A stretch of DNA of 64,000 nt from Prorocentrum cordatum. Lineage: Eukaryota > Sar > Dinophyceae > Prorocentrales > Prorocentraceae. The stretch covers positions 1,184,075 through 1,248,074 of the forward strand of contig CAUYUJ010019615.1 in assembly GCA_963575745.1 (NCBI GenBank). Reading direction: 5' to 3'. Positions 42,800-54,845 of the stretch are shown piece by piece. Numbering within the stretch: position 1 is the stretch's first letter; each line of letters begins with the position of its first letter. Below the pieces are notes generated by a model, which was given only the letters and a program-made list of their open reading frames with translations, was not told where the DNA came from and ran no database searches. Both the position numbers and the translations under genes were made by a program.

Positions 42800-43060
42800 C
42801 CTTCTCGGGCGTCCGACATCCGAAGACGGCCCAGGGGTCTCCAAGATGGCCAGCGGACGGCCCCAGAAGCCCCCAATGGGGGCCCGAAGACGAGCCAACA
42901 GGGCCCCACGACGGCCAAGGGAGCTCCGAGAGCCACAGGAGGGCCCCAAGGCGGCCCTGAACCGCCCAACGAGGGCCTCACGACGGTCCAGAGGGGGCCC
43001 CCAAGTCGGCCTTCGAAGGCCCAGAGGCCCCTCGGAGACCCACCGACGCCCGCAGGTCTT
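42800..43060. repeat. GCCCCAAGACGGCC satellite piece (reverse orientation)
   Basis: GACGGCCCAGGGGTCTCCAA, AGGGCCCCAAGGCGGCC and GGAGACCCACCGACGCCC match the 50.6 kb satellite orientation, the reverse of the 9-11 kb array. Preceded by a short (GGA)n tract at 42736-42766. Confidence 0.7.
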
Positions 43061-44440
43061 GCGTTGTCTCTGCGCGCGAGCGCGGCTAGGAACGGAGAGG
43101 CCCCCTCCTCTTCTCACCCGCCCCGCGATACTCGAAGCTGCTCAAGGTTGGGTCCCTCGCCAGGGTAACTTGTTTGGAGCACGGCGTCACGTGTGCCATC
43201 GACTACATAGTTTAGCCTGACGCCCACCTCCTCCTCATCGTTGTGCTGCCTCCTTCATCCCCTCTCGGACTCCGCACGGGGGGGGGCCCAGCACATCCAG
43301 ACCCACCCACCGCCTCCCTGGGGTCCAGGGGCGTCGGGCCCCTTATGCGATGGGTCTGGATGGCGCCCCGCCTCGCGGGCTCCGTCCGGGGAAGCCAGCG
43401 GGAATGTCGGCGGAAGCCGGCCTCCCAAGCAAAGACATTCGGGGGGAGATCCCTGTTCTGGCTCGCCTGGGCGAGCAGGAGCAGCAGAACTTTCTCTCAG
43501 GTGCTGCATGTACATGTCTGTGCTCCCTGAAGCGAGTCGCCTCACACACTCGTATCGAAGCCTGTGTCGGCGCTGGCTCGCGAGCGTTCCCGCCTTTTAG
43601 AGGACCCTCGAAAGTCAGGGATTCTGCGTGGGCGTTCACCCGCTCACCGCAGGGTTGACCATATCCATAACGTCGGGCTGGCCTGAAAGCTGTGAGATTT
43701 GCTTTTGTCGATGAGCGCCTCGAGAGTGCAGGGGATGAATTAACCAAATGTCTTTGGAGGCTATCTGAACGGAGGGAAATCGAGGAGGGGAGCAATGATG
43801 AATACTACCGCAGGGAGGAGGAACAGAAGCGGGATGGAAGTCTAAGCATGATGACGAAACGCACCTCTAGGGAGGAGGACTGCTGATGGGCGCCGCGAGA
43901 AGGGGAGGTGGGCACAGAGCCCCGTGGCGGGTGGAAGGCATATTGGGGGCAGCTTTGACTTGCTGCCTCTTTTGGCATCCCCTTCGTCATCGGCAAATCT
44001 AGCACAGTGATCGTTGTCTTATTCATTGTTTTGCCGATCGGCGCGGCCCCTCGCACCCCCTGCCCCCCCATGGAGTAAATCTTGGCAGTTTGGGGCGCCT
44101 GCTTCAAGCAGGTGGAGTCTCCCCCATTGGACGCACTGCTGCAAACAGTCGGATTAAGCAGAGGTCCAGAGCCAGATCCCCCCATCCCCCTTCCACCCAG
44201 TGCCGAAGCGCCGAATAAGAAGACGTTCACACAGTTCATCAGCGCTCAGTCTCATCGACGACTGGGGGCGCGCCCTCCCTGATGCCTGGGCGTCGCATTC
44301 TTCTCAGGCGCGTTCGCCCCGTTGGGGGCCCGAGGGGCCCTCACGGATCTGCGACCTGAGCGACGCCACAAACAGCTGGGGTGGAGAGGTCCGGTTGTGG
44401 AGTTCCACGGTGCTGTATTTTTTCGTGTTTTCTGAGCTCA
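43061..44440. other. No gene recognised
   Basis: Unique-looking DNA with several overlapping open frames (longest ~150 codons) and no recognisable motif. Confidence 0.4.
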
Positions 44441-44610
44441 GGGCTACTCCCCAAGATTCCTCTGGGGCTTCCAGGGCATGTTTCAAGAGGCAGCTGTTCG
44501 GTAGACTTTGGAAAGTTTGCCTACAGGGAGGGGGGGGGCGTGGAGAGGCCCTGAAGGAAATCCGGATCGATCTGGACTTCACGCAGGTCAGGACTCTTTT
44601 GCAGGCCTTT
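44441..44610. repeat. Dispersed repeat, inverted copy at 47.08-47.28 kb
   Basis: CCAAGATTCCTCTGGGG, CAGGGCATGTTTCAAGAGG, then GGAGGGGGGG.GTGGAGAGGC and GGACTTCACGCAGGTC match the reverse complement of 47085-47270 with ~75% identity by eye. Confidence 0.65.
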
Positions 44611-44864
44611 TCGGCCCAGCGCCGCTTGGAAAGGCGTCGGAGGGTGGGTGGGCGGGGGTGGACGGGAGGGTGGGGGGAGGGCCGACATGACCTTCGAGTG
44701 AGTTCGCTGGAGTTCAGAGCACAACGCCGCCACAACGCCCCGAAGATATTCCCAGGGGGTCCAGGGCACATTTCGAGAGGCGGGACGTGCACGAGTATAT
44801 GCTAGCCGAGGCGACGACAGCGGGACCCTCAGCGAGCTGGCGCCACAGGGCCAGCCTGGTCATC

Positions 44865-45000
44865 ACCTTGGCATCGCTCGAACGTGTGCATTTTTCCTTC
44901 GGCGAGGACCATCGAGGAGCATCCTTGATCATTTGGCGAAAAAACCACGCCCGAAACCGAAAAGAACACAGGGAATGGACGTCCGAGCGATGGCCAGTCA
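44865..45000. repeat. ~130-bp repeat shared with 50.12-50.25 kb
   Basis: CCTTGGCATCGCTCGAACGT through TGATCATTTGGCGAAAAA to GGAATGGACGTCCGAGCGA is nearly identical to 50118-50252, same orientation. Confidence 0.85.
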
Positions 45001-45284
45001 CTCTTCGGCCTTTCGGGCCCCATTTTGGCCCTCGTGGCTGCCAAGCCAAAACTTGGGCTGGTGCCCAGGATGGGGTCGAGAGCCGGGGCCCCCCCAAGCC
45101 AGGACACTGCCATTCGGGGCTTGGAGGTGTTTCGACCGAAGCATGGCGAATGTGCCGCCCCACGGCCTCAACGTCCCCGGCGCGGCGAGGTCCTGGTTCA
45201 CGAACGTCCCCGCTCAGGGGGCCCTGAGGAGAGGTCTGTGGGGCCCGCTCACGAGAGCCGTGACGTCGGATGCAGGGCAGACGC

Positions 45285-45490
45285 TCGGGCCGAACGAAAG
45301 GGGGGGATAGGGACAGGGGGGGGGGACGAAATCTGCTGCATGCAGCTGGTTTCCGCCCCGCCGCCGGGCCCATTCCTCGACACATGGGCGCCTCCCGGCG
45401 CCGGGAGGCGCTGGGAAAGTCAGCTACGTGAGCTGATTCTCAAGCCCCCCCCTTTGCTATCACCCCCTTTCGCCCAGCCCGAGGCGCGTG
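45285..45490. mobile_element. MITE-like palindromic element, copy 2
   Basis: It repeats 26237-26434: CCGAACGAAAGGGGGGGATA, CTGCTGCATGCAGCTGGTTT, GGCGCCTCCCGGCGCCGGGA, GTCAGCTACGTGAGCTGATT, with the right end decayed (CACCCCCTTTCGCCC). Confidence 0.75.
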
Positions 45491-45579
45491 TTGCCTGATG
45501 TCTTTCCGGCTCTCTTCCCTCGCGTGGCCTGTTACGCTTCTCCACAGTCGGCTCGTGACCTCCTCATGCTCCATCCAGC

Positions 45580-45580
45580 C

Positions 45581-45615
<35 letters not shown>
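45580..45615. repeat. (GT)n microsatellite
   Basis: GTGTGTGTGTG for ~35 bp. Confidence 0.95.
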
Positions 45616-45894
45616 GCCAGCTTCTGGGTATGCAGTCGTCTCGTCGAGGGCTAAGGTGTCGAGTTAATGGCTCCAGCCCGCCACGCGCTCCACCGAATCT
45701 TTGCCCGCTGACACACCCTAAGGAGACAGTTGTCATGAGCACTGCTTCGCTTCAGTCTGGAAGGCTGACGGAAAGGAGGAGGGGGGGACATAGCGGTGCA
45801 TGTGACGGCGACATACGGTTGAGAAAACAATGCAAGATGATGAGAATGAGAAGAGCTCTAGAGACGTAGACGAGAAAGAAGCGAGAGGAACAAT

Positions 45895-45965
45895 TATGAG
45901 GAGAAGGAGGAGGAGGAAGAGGAGGAGGAGGAGCAGGAGGAGGAGGAGGAGAAAGAGAAGGAGGC
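45895..45965. repeat. (GGA)n purine tract
   Basis: AGGAGGAGGAAGAGGAGGAG-type tract. Confidence 0.9.
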
Positions 45966-45989
45966 TGGCATTTCTCTGCCTACGTTCCA

Positions 45990-46330
45990 TCCTCCTCATC
46001 ATCATCCCATCACATTCATTGCCCTCCTCCCCGTCCTTTATGACCCCTCCATGCTCTCATCCTGCCTCATTCCTCCACTCGCCCTATCTCCATTACCCCT
46101 GATCCCCTTCTCGCGCTCTCCATCGATGTCGTTCTCTATCCACCATTGATCCTCTCCGTTTCTCTCGCTCCTCCCCGTTTCTCCTCTTGCTCCTCCTCAT
46201 CCCTCTCTCCTCACCACCCCCATCCCTCCATCCCTCCCTCTGGCCATCCGCCCTGCCTCATCCACCCTTCCTCGTCCCTCCTCCAGCCTCTCTTCACTTC
46301 GCCCCTCTCCTTCCTCCGACGACTGCGACA
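45990..46330. other. Pyrimidine-rich stretch without a gene
   Basis: Strongly C/T-biased (CCCTCC, CCATCC, TCTCC words) but not a clean tandem. No product recognised. Confidence 0.6.
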
Positions 46331-47079
46331 ACCTTAGTCCCACCCGGCAGTTGACAGCTGCAGACCCCGACCCTTCCGTGGGGACATGCCTTACGTCCCG
46401 AGCAGTTCTCTCTGGCAGCCCCGGGCCCCTCGGGCCTCGAACACGGCCCGCTGGGCCGAAGGCCGCGACAAGCCCTCCGCCATGCTTTTTGCTAATTTTC
46501 CACACGATGGGGTATGGCGTTCGGGTCGTGGCTCGGATATCCAGCTGCTCTTAGGACGACCCGGGCATCTCCAGAACCCTCTCGGCGAGGCGCAGCTGCT
46601 GAAGAGCAACCCGAGGCAAGGAAGCTTCTGGGAGCCAAAGAAACGTCCGAAAGCTCTCTGGTGAGAGGAGGTCTGCGCCCGACGGCTATTCGACAATGAA
46701 GCTAAGACAATCGGTTGGACGATCAGAGCAAGTCGATGCAGCTTTTTGTGAGTATCGGGCCGACGTTTCGTCCCCTGCGGGGCTCTTCTGAGACAAATTG
46801 GCTACTGAGGATGCGCCCGCCGAGTTTCCCGGTCGACTGAATTTACAAAACGGCTGCCGTGGGCAACGTTTGCATACAACAAAATCTTATACTGAACTAT
46901 TGTTTAATGTCCATGTATATTTACATACATCTATAGCATAATGCTCATCCAGCGCTTAATGTAGCCCAACTTTTTATGGAGCGCGCCGACGTTGGCCAGA
47001 TTAAGAGTTCCGGACAGGCCCAAAACCTTCGTGTTCCCTGCTCTCACCGTTTCAAACCACGATTTGCCGAAACGACGTG
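46331..47079. other. No gene recognised
   Basis: Includes GGCGAGGCGCAGCTGCTG (46588), whose inverse family occurs at about 25988 and 47848 (CAGCAGCTG.GC.TCGCCG). AT-richer DNA at 46860-46980. Confidence 0.45.
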
Positions 47080-47275
47080 CAAGCTATAGTCCCAGCTTGC
47101 GTGAAGTCCCGATTTCCGATTCCCTCTCGGGCCTCGCCGCGCCCCCCCTTCGCCCTTGCACGCAGATGTTCGGGAGTTTTCAGAAAAATGGCTTTTGCTT
47201 CTTGGAACATGCCATGGAGACCCCAGAGGAATCTTGGAGAGGAGTCCTCGAGATCCGACGTCACGAGAAAAGCGC
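47080..47275. repeat. Inverted copy of the 44.44-44.61 kb repeat
   Basis: GCTTGCGTGAAGTCCCGATT, CATGCCATGGAGACCCCAGA, GGAATCTTGG on the plus strand are the complement of the 44.4 kb copy. Confidence 0.65.
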
Positions 47276-48660
47276 CACATCGGGGATGACCACAAGCTGA
47301 CCTCCCCGCCCATTCAACGCATGCAAACATGCCAGCGTCCAAAGACAAATCGCCTCCGAGGCCCTTCAATGGGCTGGCGTCCGGGATGGGAGTGGGAGGC
47401 GCGGGCGCGGCAGCCCGTCATCTCCTACGGGTTCCCAGCGCAGGAGCGGGCCAGAGGGGGGGGGGCAGGGCGTCGCGCGCGCCTATCCGTGGCTGCAGGC
47501 CTCCCAGATGGGGTCCGAGCCGATGGGGTCCGAGGATCTCACGTCGCATCGTCGATGCATCGGCAACGCGGCTCGATGTGTGGAGCTCGCTGGCGTCGCC
47601 GATGTGTCACCGACGTCGCCGAGACATCGGTGATGCATCGATGGTGCGGCGCGATACTCCGACCCCGTCTATTCCGACCACATCTGGGAGGCCTCCGCAG
47701 CGGGGGGGCGTCGGGGGCGTTCAAGAGAGGGGGTGGAGTCAAGGGGGGGGGAGTCCATGAGGGAAAGGGGGGCAATGATGTTCTCGTCGTCGAGAAAGGG
47801 GATCCGGAGGTTGTTGCTGGTTCTTGGAGGCTATCTCTACCCTTGGATGCTTTCCAGCAGCTGTGCTTCGCCGAGAGTCCCGGGGGGTCCCAGATCGTCT
47901 CGAACGGCCGCCTGATGGCACAGTCCACACGCGGCTCCCCGCCCACCGCGTGTCCATGCCGTCACACCCCTCTCCTGCTTCGTGGTCCCGAAGCGAGGTT
48001 CCCCTCCCTCGTCCCACCTTCCTTGCGGTATTCACCATTGCACATGGTTGGGTTTCTCGCCCGGCCAATTTTTTGCCGCGGGGGGCACTCAACGGGCCCG
48101 GGGATTTTAAAAGAACGACTCAGGATGAAACGACCGCCCCGCGGAGGGGGTCGAGGGGCTGGAGGACCAGGGGCGTGTGGACCTCATGGCCAGGACCAGG
48201 AGGTCTCCTGGGCCTGGCGGCCTCTCCACCTCCCCTCGCGGTACGCTCCCTGGCCCCCCGCCCCCTCGTCCGCGCCTCATGATGAGAGCCGTTCCGTTCT
48301 TGAGACGGGGGAGGAGCATCGGGCGCAGCCTTCTGCAACGCATTCACAGTGAAAGCGTCAGACGCAGGGGGGAAGGTGACCACTTGGAGGAACGCGGATA
48401 TCCGTGGGGAGACTGGGGGGGTAGGAAAAGAGCGCGGAGGGAGACTGCGAGGAGGAGGAGGACGATGGCGAGGAGGAGGAGGAGGAGATGGAGTAAGGGT
48501 GCGAGCTGGAGGTAGAGGAGGAAAAGGTGGAAGATCTTCTGACCTGTGGCAGTGATGTGTCACTCGTGATCGGCGGTCGGGCCCAGAAGCGGGAATTAGG
48601 CTTCGCGTATTGCTTGCAGGTCGAGTCCGCACTGAGGCTTCTTTCCCCCGGGCCGAAGAT
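47276..48660. other. No gene recognised
   Basis: Overlapping frames only (longest ~400 codons, mixed low-complexity). 47540-47640 is rich in CGATGCATCG-type palindromic words; GGA-rich patch at 48445-48490. Confidence 0.4.
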
Positions 48661-48836
48661 CGGCGGCGAGCGAGGAGGGGAAGCGAGAAGGAGAAGGCCT
48701 TCTTTAGAAGGCGGCAAGGCTTCTCAGAAGCCCTTGCGCCTTCTGATAGGTTTTTTTGTATCGTCGGGGAAGACTTCTCGGAAGGCTGGGTACCTTCCGA
48801 ACCTTCTGAGAAGGCCCGCCCCTTCTCACTTCCCCC
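48661..48836. repeat. AGAAGGC/GCCTTCT palindromic cluster
   Basis: TTAGAAGGCGGCAAGGCTTC, CAGAAGCCCTTGCGCCTTCT and CTTCTGAGAAGGCCCGCCCC words in both orientations. A related cluster lies at 60280-60350 and single words at 13065 and 26140. Confidence 0.65.
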
Positions 48837-49490
48837 CTGGGCGCGCCGCCTAGACGACCCGCGCGGGTTCAGGTCTGCGATCACTCGTTGTTGTTTTTTT
48901 GTTCGGGGAGGCCCAGCTGGCTTCCAATAGCACCCTTCGCGAGTCCCGGCGGGCGCCCCATGCGGCTCCAGCCTGGACCGAAAAGCCAGGGGTCCCCCTT
49001 GGGTCAGGGCGAGTTTTGGCCTGATCCGAGGGTGTTGCAGACACCCCGCTGAGAGAGTGATGCATCTTGCAGCGCAGTGCGTTCGCCACCGAGGTGCCTT
49101 GCTGCCTTGCCCCCATGGAGGGGGGATGGGCAGCAGAGAAGGGCAGGAGGATGGATGATGAGGATGAGGAGAAGAGGGACAAGAGTAATCCCAAACTGTG
49201 TCAACGATGCTGCAGTGCGCCCATCCGTCCCAGCCCTCTTCCTCACCGGCCCCCGGGAGAACTCATTCTCGCTGCTGTAAGCGATCCGTTCAAAGATGAT
49301 CGTCTTGTGGAGGGAATGCCCCGTTTTGATCAGGGGGGAAAAACACACAGACACAATGAATCGTCGATTCCCCAAACGATATGGGAAATATGGGAAGTGG
49401 GGGGGAAGACGAAAACCCATAAAATTTAGGAACATCTGGGGAATCCTCTTATTTGTGTGTATTTTTTGTGTGTCCCAGGGCCCCTTCGTA
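48837..49490. other. No gene recognised
   Basis: Unique DNA; ATGATGAGGATGAGGAG patch at 49155. No motif. Confidence 0.45.
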
Positions 49491-49492
49491 TT

Positions 49493-49530
49493 TCTATATA
49501 TATATATACATATATATATATATGTATTTA
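49493..49530. repeat. (TA)n-rich microsatellite
   Basis: TATATATATATACATATATA followed by TATATATG. Confidence 0.9.
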
Positions 49531-49574
49531 AATAGCTGGGGGCATGGAAGTGTCAAACGACAGTTCTGTTTGGA

Positions 49575-49965
49575 GATGACGCCGCCCTCAATCCAGCGCC
49601 CAGGCGAGGATTACATTTTGAAGCCAGACCGCCTTCACATCCGTGCATTGGTTGGAAACTTGTATGACGAGTGGGCGCCGGACTGAGACACGAGCCTCAT
49701 TTGAAAACCACCCCACCCCAGCCGTGTAACTGTGGATCGTGCTCAAAACGAATGTGCGCGGCGCTACGGCGAGAGTCACATGTTGAAAACGACCCCCCAC
49801 ATCCGCTTAACACTTGAACGCTGTTGGGACGAATGTGCGTGACGCTGGGGCGAGAGGCAAAGTTGAACACCACCCGTCCTCCATCCGCGTAACTGTCGGG
49901 AGCTCCGACCACAGTTTGGCAAAGACTTCCCCTTCATCCGCGTGGCCGTTGGAAAACTGCGAGCG
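49575..49965. repeat. GCGAGAGCCACATTT tandem repeat, third array
   Basis: Four diverged units: ACATTTTGAAG, CCGCCTTCACATCCGTG, CGAATGTGCGCGGCGCTACG and GCGAGAGTCACATGTTGAAA. Same family as 2.9 and 31.8 kb. Confidence 0.75.
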
Positions 49966-50114
49966 TCGGGGCCATAAGCTGGGAGGAATTTTGCCAGGCG
50001 AAACGCCCAGCTAGCCTGTACTGACACGTAGGATGGCCAGACGCAGAGAAGTCTCATTGATGCCCCGAGCGGTGCTACGTACGTCGGGGTTCTCACCTCC
50101 CTCACGAAGCAAGC

Positions 50115-50252
50115 GTACCTTGGCATCGCTCGGACGTGTGCGTTTTTTCCTTCGGCGAGGACCATCGAGGAGCATCCTTGATCATTTGGCGAAAAAGAAC
50201 CACGCACGAAACCGAAAAAACACAGGGAATGGACGTCCGAACGATGGCCAAG
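50115..50252. repeat. ~130-bp repeat shared with 44.87-45.00 kb
   Basis: CCTTGGCATCGCTCGGACGT ... GAGCATCCTTGATCATTTGG ... GGAATGGACGTCCGAACGAT. Confidence 0.85.
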
Positions 50253-50569
50253 TGTGCGGGTCCCCCGAGGATTTGTTCCACGTGCGCGCCCGTGCCGCCC
50301 TCGTGGGCGCTCCGTGCCCCCGGGCGGGTCTCCGCGGAGGTTTTCCCCGACCTGGCGGAGGGGTTCCCGTTTAGTGCCCCCCTGGGGGGGTCTGGGGGGG
50401 GACCCCCCGGGACAGGGCCCCGGCTACGGGCGGAACGCCGGCGGAAGACGGCAGAACACCGGCAGGACGTGGCAGGACGCGGCAGGACACTGCACCATTT
50501 CTGCAGACGCGCTTCCGGGAAGCACGGACGGCCCAAAGATGGTCAACAAGATGGTTCAAGAAGGCCTCG

Positions 50570-52085
50570 AGTCGCCGAAAGATCGGCCCCAGACGCCCGA
50601 GATGGCGTCCCGACGGCCCAGGGAGCCCCCAAGACGCCCCGAGAGGCCCCCAATAGGCTTTCCAGGAGAGCCCGAAACATTACAAATCATTGGTTTTCCT
50701 TGGGTTTTTGAAGGGTTTGGGGGATTTTGCATTTTCGGCTTCCCGCCGCTCCAAGACGGCCCAAGAGATCCCAAAGAACGCCCCAAGACAGCCTCAGAGA
50801 CCCCCAACAGAGCGCTCAGACGGCTCAAGACGTCCTCAAGACGACCCAAGAGGCCTCCAAGACGGCCTCACAACTGTTCCAGGCACGCCCCAAGAGAGCC
50901 CCCAGAGCGGAGGCAGGGGCCGATGTTTCGTGTTCTCCGCCCCAATGACCCTTCCAGAAGCCCCCAGAGACGCCCACTATGGCGTCCCGACGTCCAGGGA
51001 GCCCAAAAGACGCCCCGAGAGGCCCCCAAAAGGCTTTCCAGAAGAGCCCGAAACGTAACAAATCTTTAGTTCCCCTTAGGTTTTTGAAGGGATTTTTGGT
51101 TTTCGCCTGTTCGGCTTCCCGCCGCTCCAAGACGGCCAAAGAGATCCCAAAGAACGCCCCAAGACAGCCTCAGAGACCCCCAACAGAGCGCTCAGACGGC
51201 TCAAGACGTCCTCAAGACGACCCAAGAGGCCTCCAAGACGGCCTCACAATTGTTCCAGGCACGCCCCAAGAGAGCCCCCAGAGAGGAGGCAGAGGCTGAT
51301 TGTTCGTGTTCTCCGCCCCAATCGCCCCTCCAGAAGCCCCCAGAGACGCCCAATATGGCGTCCCGACGTCCAGGGAGCCCAAAAGACGCCCCGAGAGGCC
51401 CCCAGAAGGCTTTCCAGGAGAGCCCGAAACGTAACAAATCTTTAGTTCCCCTTTGGTTTTTGAAGGGATTTTTGGTTTTCGCCTGCTCGGCTTCCCGCCG
51501 CTCCGAGACGGCCCAAGGTGCCCCAAAGAACGCCCCAAGGCAGCCTCAGAGACCCCCAACAGAGCGCTCAGACGGCTCAAGACGTCCTCAAGACGACCCA
51601 GGAAGCCTCCAAGACGGCCTCACAACTGTTCCAGGCACGCCCCAAGAGAGCCCCCAGAGCGGAGGCAGGGGCCGATTTTTCGTGTTCTCCGCCCCAGTGA
51701 CCCCTCCAGAAGCCCCCAGAGACGCCCAATATGGCGTCCCGATGCCCCAGGGAATTCAAAAGACGCCCCGAGAGGCCCCCAAGACGCTTTCCAGGAGAGC
51801 CCGAAACATTAAAAGTCATCGTCTGTCCTTAGGTTTTTGAGAGTTTTCGCCTGTTCGGCTTCCCGCCGCTCCAAGACGGCCCAAGTGGTCCCAAAGAACG
51901 CCCCAAGACAGCTTCAGAGACCCCCAAGAGAGCGCTCAGATGGCCCAAGACGTCCTCAAGATGGCGCAAGAGGCCTCCAAGACGGCTTCCCAAGCGCCAC
52001 AGGCACGCCCCAAGAGAGCCCAAGGGAGCCCCTGGAGCGGAGGCAGGGGCTGATTTTTCGGGCTCTCTGCCCCAATGACCCCTCC
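50570..52085. repeat. 376-bp satellite, about four tandem units
   Basis: CGGCTTCCCGCCGCTCC recurs at 50736, 51112, 51488 and 51856 (spacing 376, 376, 368). Units carry GACGGCCCAAG, CCTCAGAGACCCCCAACAGA, CAGGCACGCCCCAAGAGAGC, GGCGTCCCGACG and GAGAGCCCGAAAC.TAACAAA. Central units are ~95% alike. This is the reverse complement of the 9-11.7 kb satellite family. Open frames rich in Arg/Pro/Lys are artefacts. Confidence 0.9.
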
Positions 52086-54130
52086 TGAGGCCCCCAGAGG
52101 TTCCCAAGAAGCCCCCAAGAGGCCCCAATAACCCCTGCAGAGGCCCAAAGAAGCCCCCAAGAACCCTCCAGAGGCTTCCGGCAAACCTCTAGAAACGCCC
52201 AAGATGGGCCGAGCACTACCCCAGGAGAGCCCCAGGACGGCTGGAGGCGCCTCGACAAAGCTTCACAGCGTCAAACTGACAACACGGGAACCTGATAAGA
52301 TCCCAAGTGACGCCCATGCAGACCCCAAGAGGCCTCAAGGCCTCAAGACGCCTCCAGAAAGCCCTGACAAGCTTCCAAGAGAGCCCCAGGACTGCCCCAA
52401 GATTTCAGGACTGCTGGAGGCGCCTCGACAAAGCTTCAGAGCGACAAACGGACAGCCCCAGGACTCCCTCAGGAGGGCACCAGGACGGCTGAAGGACCTG
52501 AGGAGGCCCCAAGAGGCCCCCAAGCATCACAACGACAAACGGACAGCCCCGAGATTTCCTAGCTCGTATGGAATTTTCCTGAGCTCACCTTACGCTTTAC
52601 GAGGGCTTCAGCAAGTCGCCAGAAGCGCACAACAGGGCATCAGGACAGCCCCAAGAGGGCCCCACGACGGCTGGAGGCGGCGCCTCGACAAAGCGTCACG
52701 GCGTCAAACGGAGAACGCGGGAACCAATGCAATGCGCGTTAAGCAGCACAGCGTCAGTCGGACCACACGGGAACCAATGTAATGCGCATTCTGGCCTTCC
52801 TCTTATGGGCTCGCATGGAAACGAGCTGAGCTCACACCGTGGCTCGCATGATCGCGTTCTGAGCTCACCTCCAAGATGCACCATTGTTTATCTGGCCGCC
52901 TTTCCCTCTGGACAGTTGTCGCAGAGAAACCCAAGCGACTTTCCGTATTGCCAGACGGCCTTACAAGAAACCTCCAGGAGGCTTCAATACGGCCGCATGC
53001 GGCTCCCGACCGCCGCAAGTTGTCCAATACAGTCCTCATATAGTCAGACACGTCCCCGACACAACCTCCAACCAAACCCGACGGCCCCCAGGAGCCCCCA
53101 GACCCTCCAAACTCAATCTTCTCGCCCGTCATATGCAACCGCGCCCCCTCCCTTACCTGTCGCTCGCATGGAAGCGTGCTGAGCTCACCTCGTGACTCGC
53201 ATGGTCGCGAGCTGAGCTCACCCCATGTGGCTCGCATGGGCACGTGCTGAGCTCACCTCGTAACTCGCCTAGTCGCGCACTTCCAAAACGCATCGTCGTT
53301 TTCTTGACCACCTTTTCTTCAGAAACGTTCCCGACACCACCTCCGACGAAATCCGAGGTTTCGGTTTCTCGGCCCCAATAACCCATCCAGGGGCCCCCAG
53401 GAGCTCCCAAGAAGTTCCCAAGAGGCCCCAATAACCCCTGAAGAGGCCCCAAGAGGCCCCCAAGAACCTTCCCGAGGCCTCCATCAAGCCCCCAGCAGCG
53501 CCCAAGATGGGCGCAGCACTGCCCCAAGATAACCCCAGGATGGCTGGCGGTTCCTCGACAAAGCCTCACAGCGTCAAACGGACACCACGGGAACCTGATG
53601 AGACCCCAAGAGACCCCCAAGAAGACCCCAAGATGCCTCAAGGCCTCAAGACGCCTCCAGGAAGCCCCCAGAAGCTTCCAAGAGGGCCCCGGGACTGCCC
53701 CAAGACCCCAGGACTGCTGGAAGCGCCTCGACAAATCACCAGAGCGACAAACGGACAGCCCCAAGACTCCCTCAGGAGGGCCCCAGGACGGCTGAAGGAC
53801 CTGAGGAGACCCCAAGAGGCCCCCAAGACGACCCCAACAAGCCTCACGACCTCACCGCGCCTCCAGGAAGCCCCCAGAAGCGCCCAAGAGGGCCCCAGGG
53901 CTGCCCCACGACTCCAGGACTGCTGGAAGTGCCTCGACAAACCTCACAGCGGCAAACGGACAGCCCCGAGACATCTTAGCTCGTATGGTAATTTCCTGAG
54001 ATCACCTTAGGAGGTGTCCAGCAAGAGCCCAGAAGCGCCCAACAGGGCCTCAGGACAGCCCCAAGAGGGCCCCACGACGGCTGGAGGCGCCTCGACAAAG
54101 TGGCACAGCGTCAAACGGACAACACGGGAA
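52086..54130. repeat. Related long-unit repeat, ~1.3-1.4 kb higher order
   Basis: GATGGGC(C/G)(G/C)AGCACT (52203; 53505), CTCGACAAAGC(T/C)TCACAGCG (52250; 53554; partial 54093) and CAAGGCCTCAAGACGCCTCC (52335; 53638) mark at least two units, each ~430 bp of AGGCCCCAAGAGG-type DNA separated by GAGCTGAGCTCA-containing DNA. Confidence 0.8.
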
Positions 54131-54625
54131 CCAGCAGAATGCGTCCTATATGCATCATCTTGTTCGTTGTTCTCTGTCTCGCAATTCACGCCCACTTGTT
54201 CTCCAAGGTCGGGGTTCGTGACAATATCAGGTTCGCCGCGTTCCCGCCCGTGCCGTCTCGTGGGCGTTTGTGGGCACCCCGTGTTCTGCGTGGGCAACAC
54301 AGCTTACGCAACCTGCCCTACACCACATAGAATACACCGCATAGCTCACACCATATGGGCCACACCGCATACCTTACACAACACAGCTCACACGTGGCTT
54401 GCACTTCATAGCTCACACCTCGTATGCACCTCACACCACACAGCTTGCACAACATTGCTCACACCACATAGCTTACTCCGCACAGCTCCCGCCTCCACAG
54501 TGCAAGAAGGAAAAGGGACGGAGGCGGGTCCCGGAGAGCCGTCCCCTTGCAAGGCGCCTGTCGTGATGCAGCCCGAGAGCGCTGCGGAGGGCGACAAGAG
54601 CCCGCCTCAGAGTTGTCACACCGCA
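54131..54625. other. No gene; CACA-rich tandem words
   Basis: 54310-54490 repeats CACACCACATAGCTCACACC/GCTTGCAC-like words of ~20-25 bp. Otherwise no feature seen. Confidence 0.55.
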
Positions 54626-54629
54626 GGGA

Positions 54630-54845
54630 GGAGGGACGAGGAGAGAAGAGGAGGGGGAGGAGGAAGCGGAGAACGACAGGTAGGCGATGAGGGAGGAGGA
54701 GGAGGAGGAGGAGGAGGAGGAGGAGGAGGAGGAGGAGGCGGATGAGCAGAAAGGGAAACCGATGATGATGAGGAGGAGGAGGAGGAGGAGGAGGAGGAGG
54801 AGGAGGAGGAGGAGGAGGAGGAGGAGGAGGAGGAGGAAGAGGTTA
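54630..54845. repeat. (GGA)n purine tract
   Basis: Two blocks of GAGGAGGAGG (54690-54740; 54770-54838). Confidence 0.95.

Noticed and set aside
46740-46800. Retroelement fragment around GACGTTTCGTCCCCTGCGGG
   Set aside because: A short protein-like phrase can be read but it is too brief and unsupported by neighbouring motifs.
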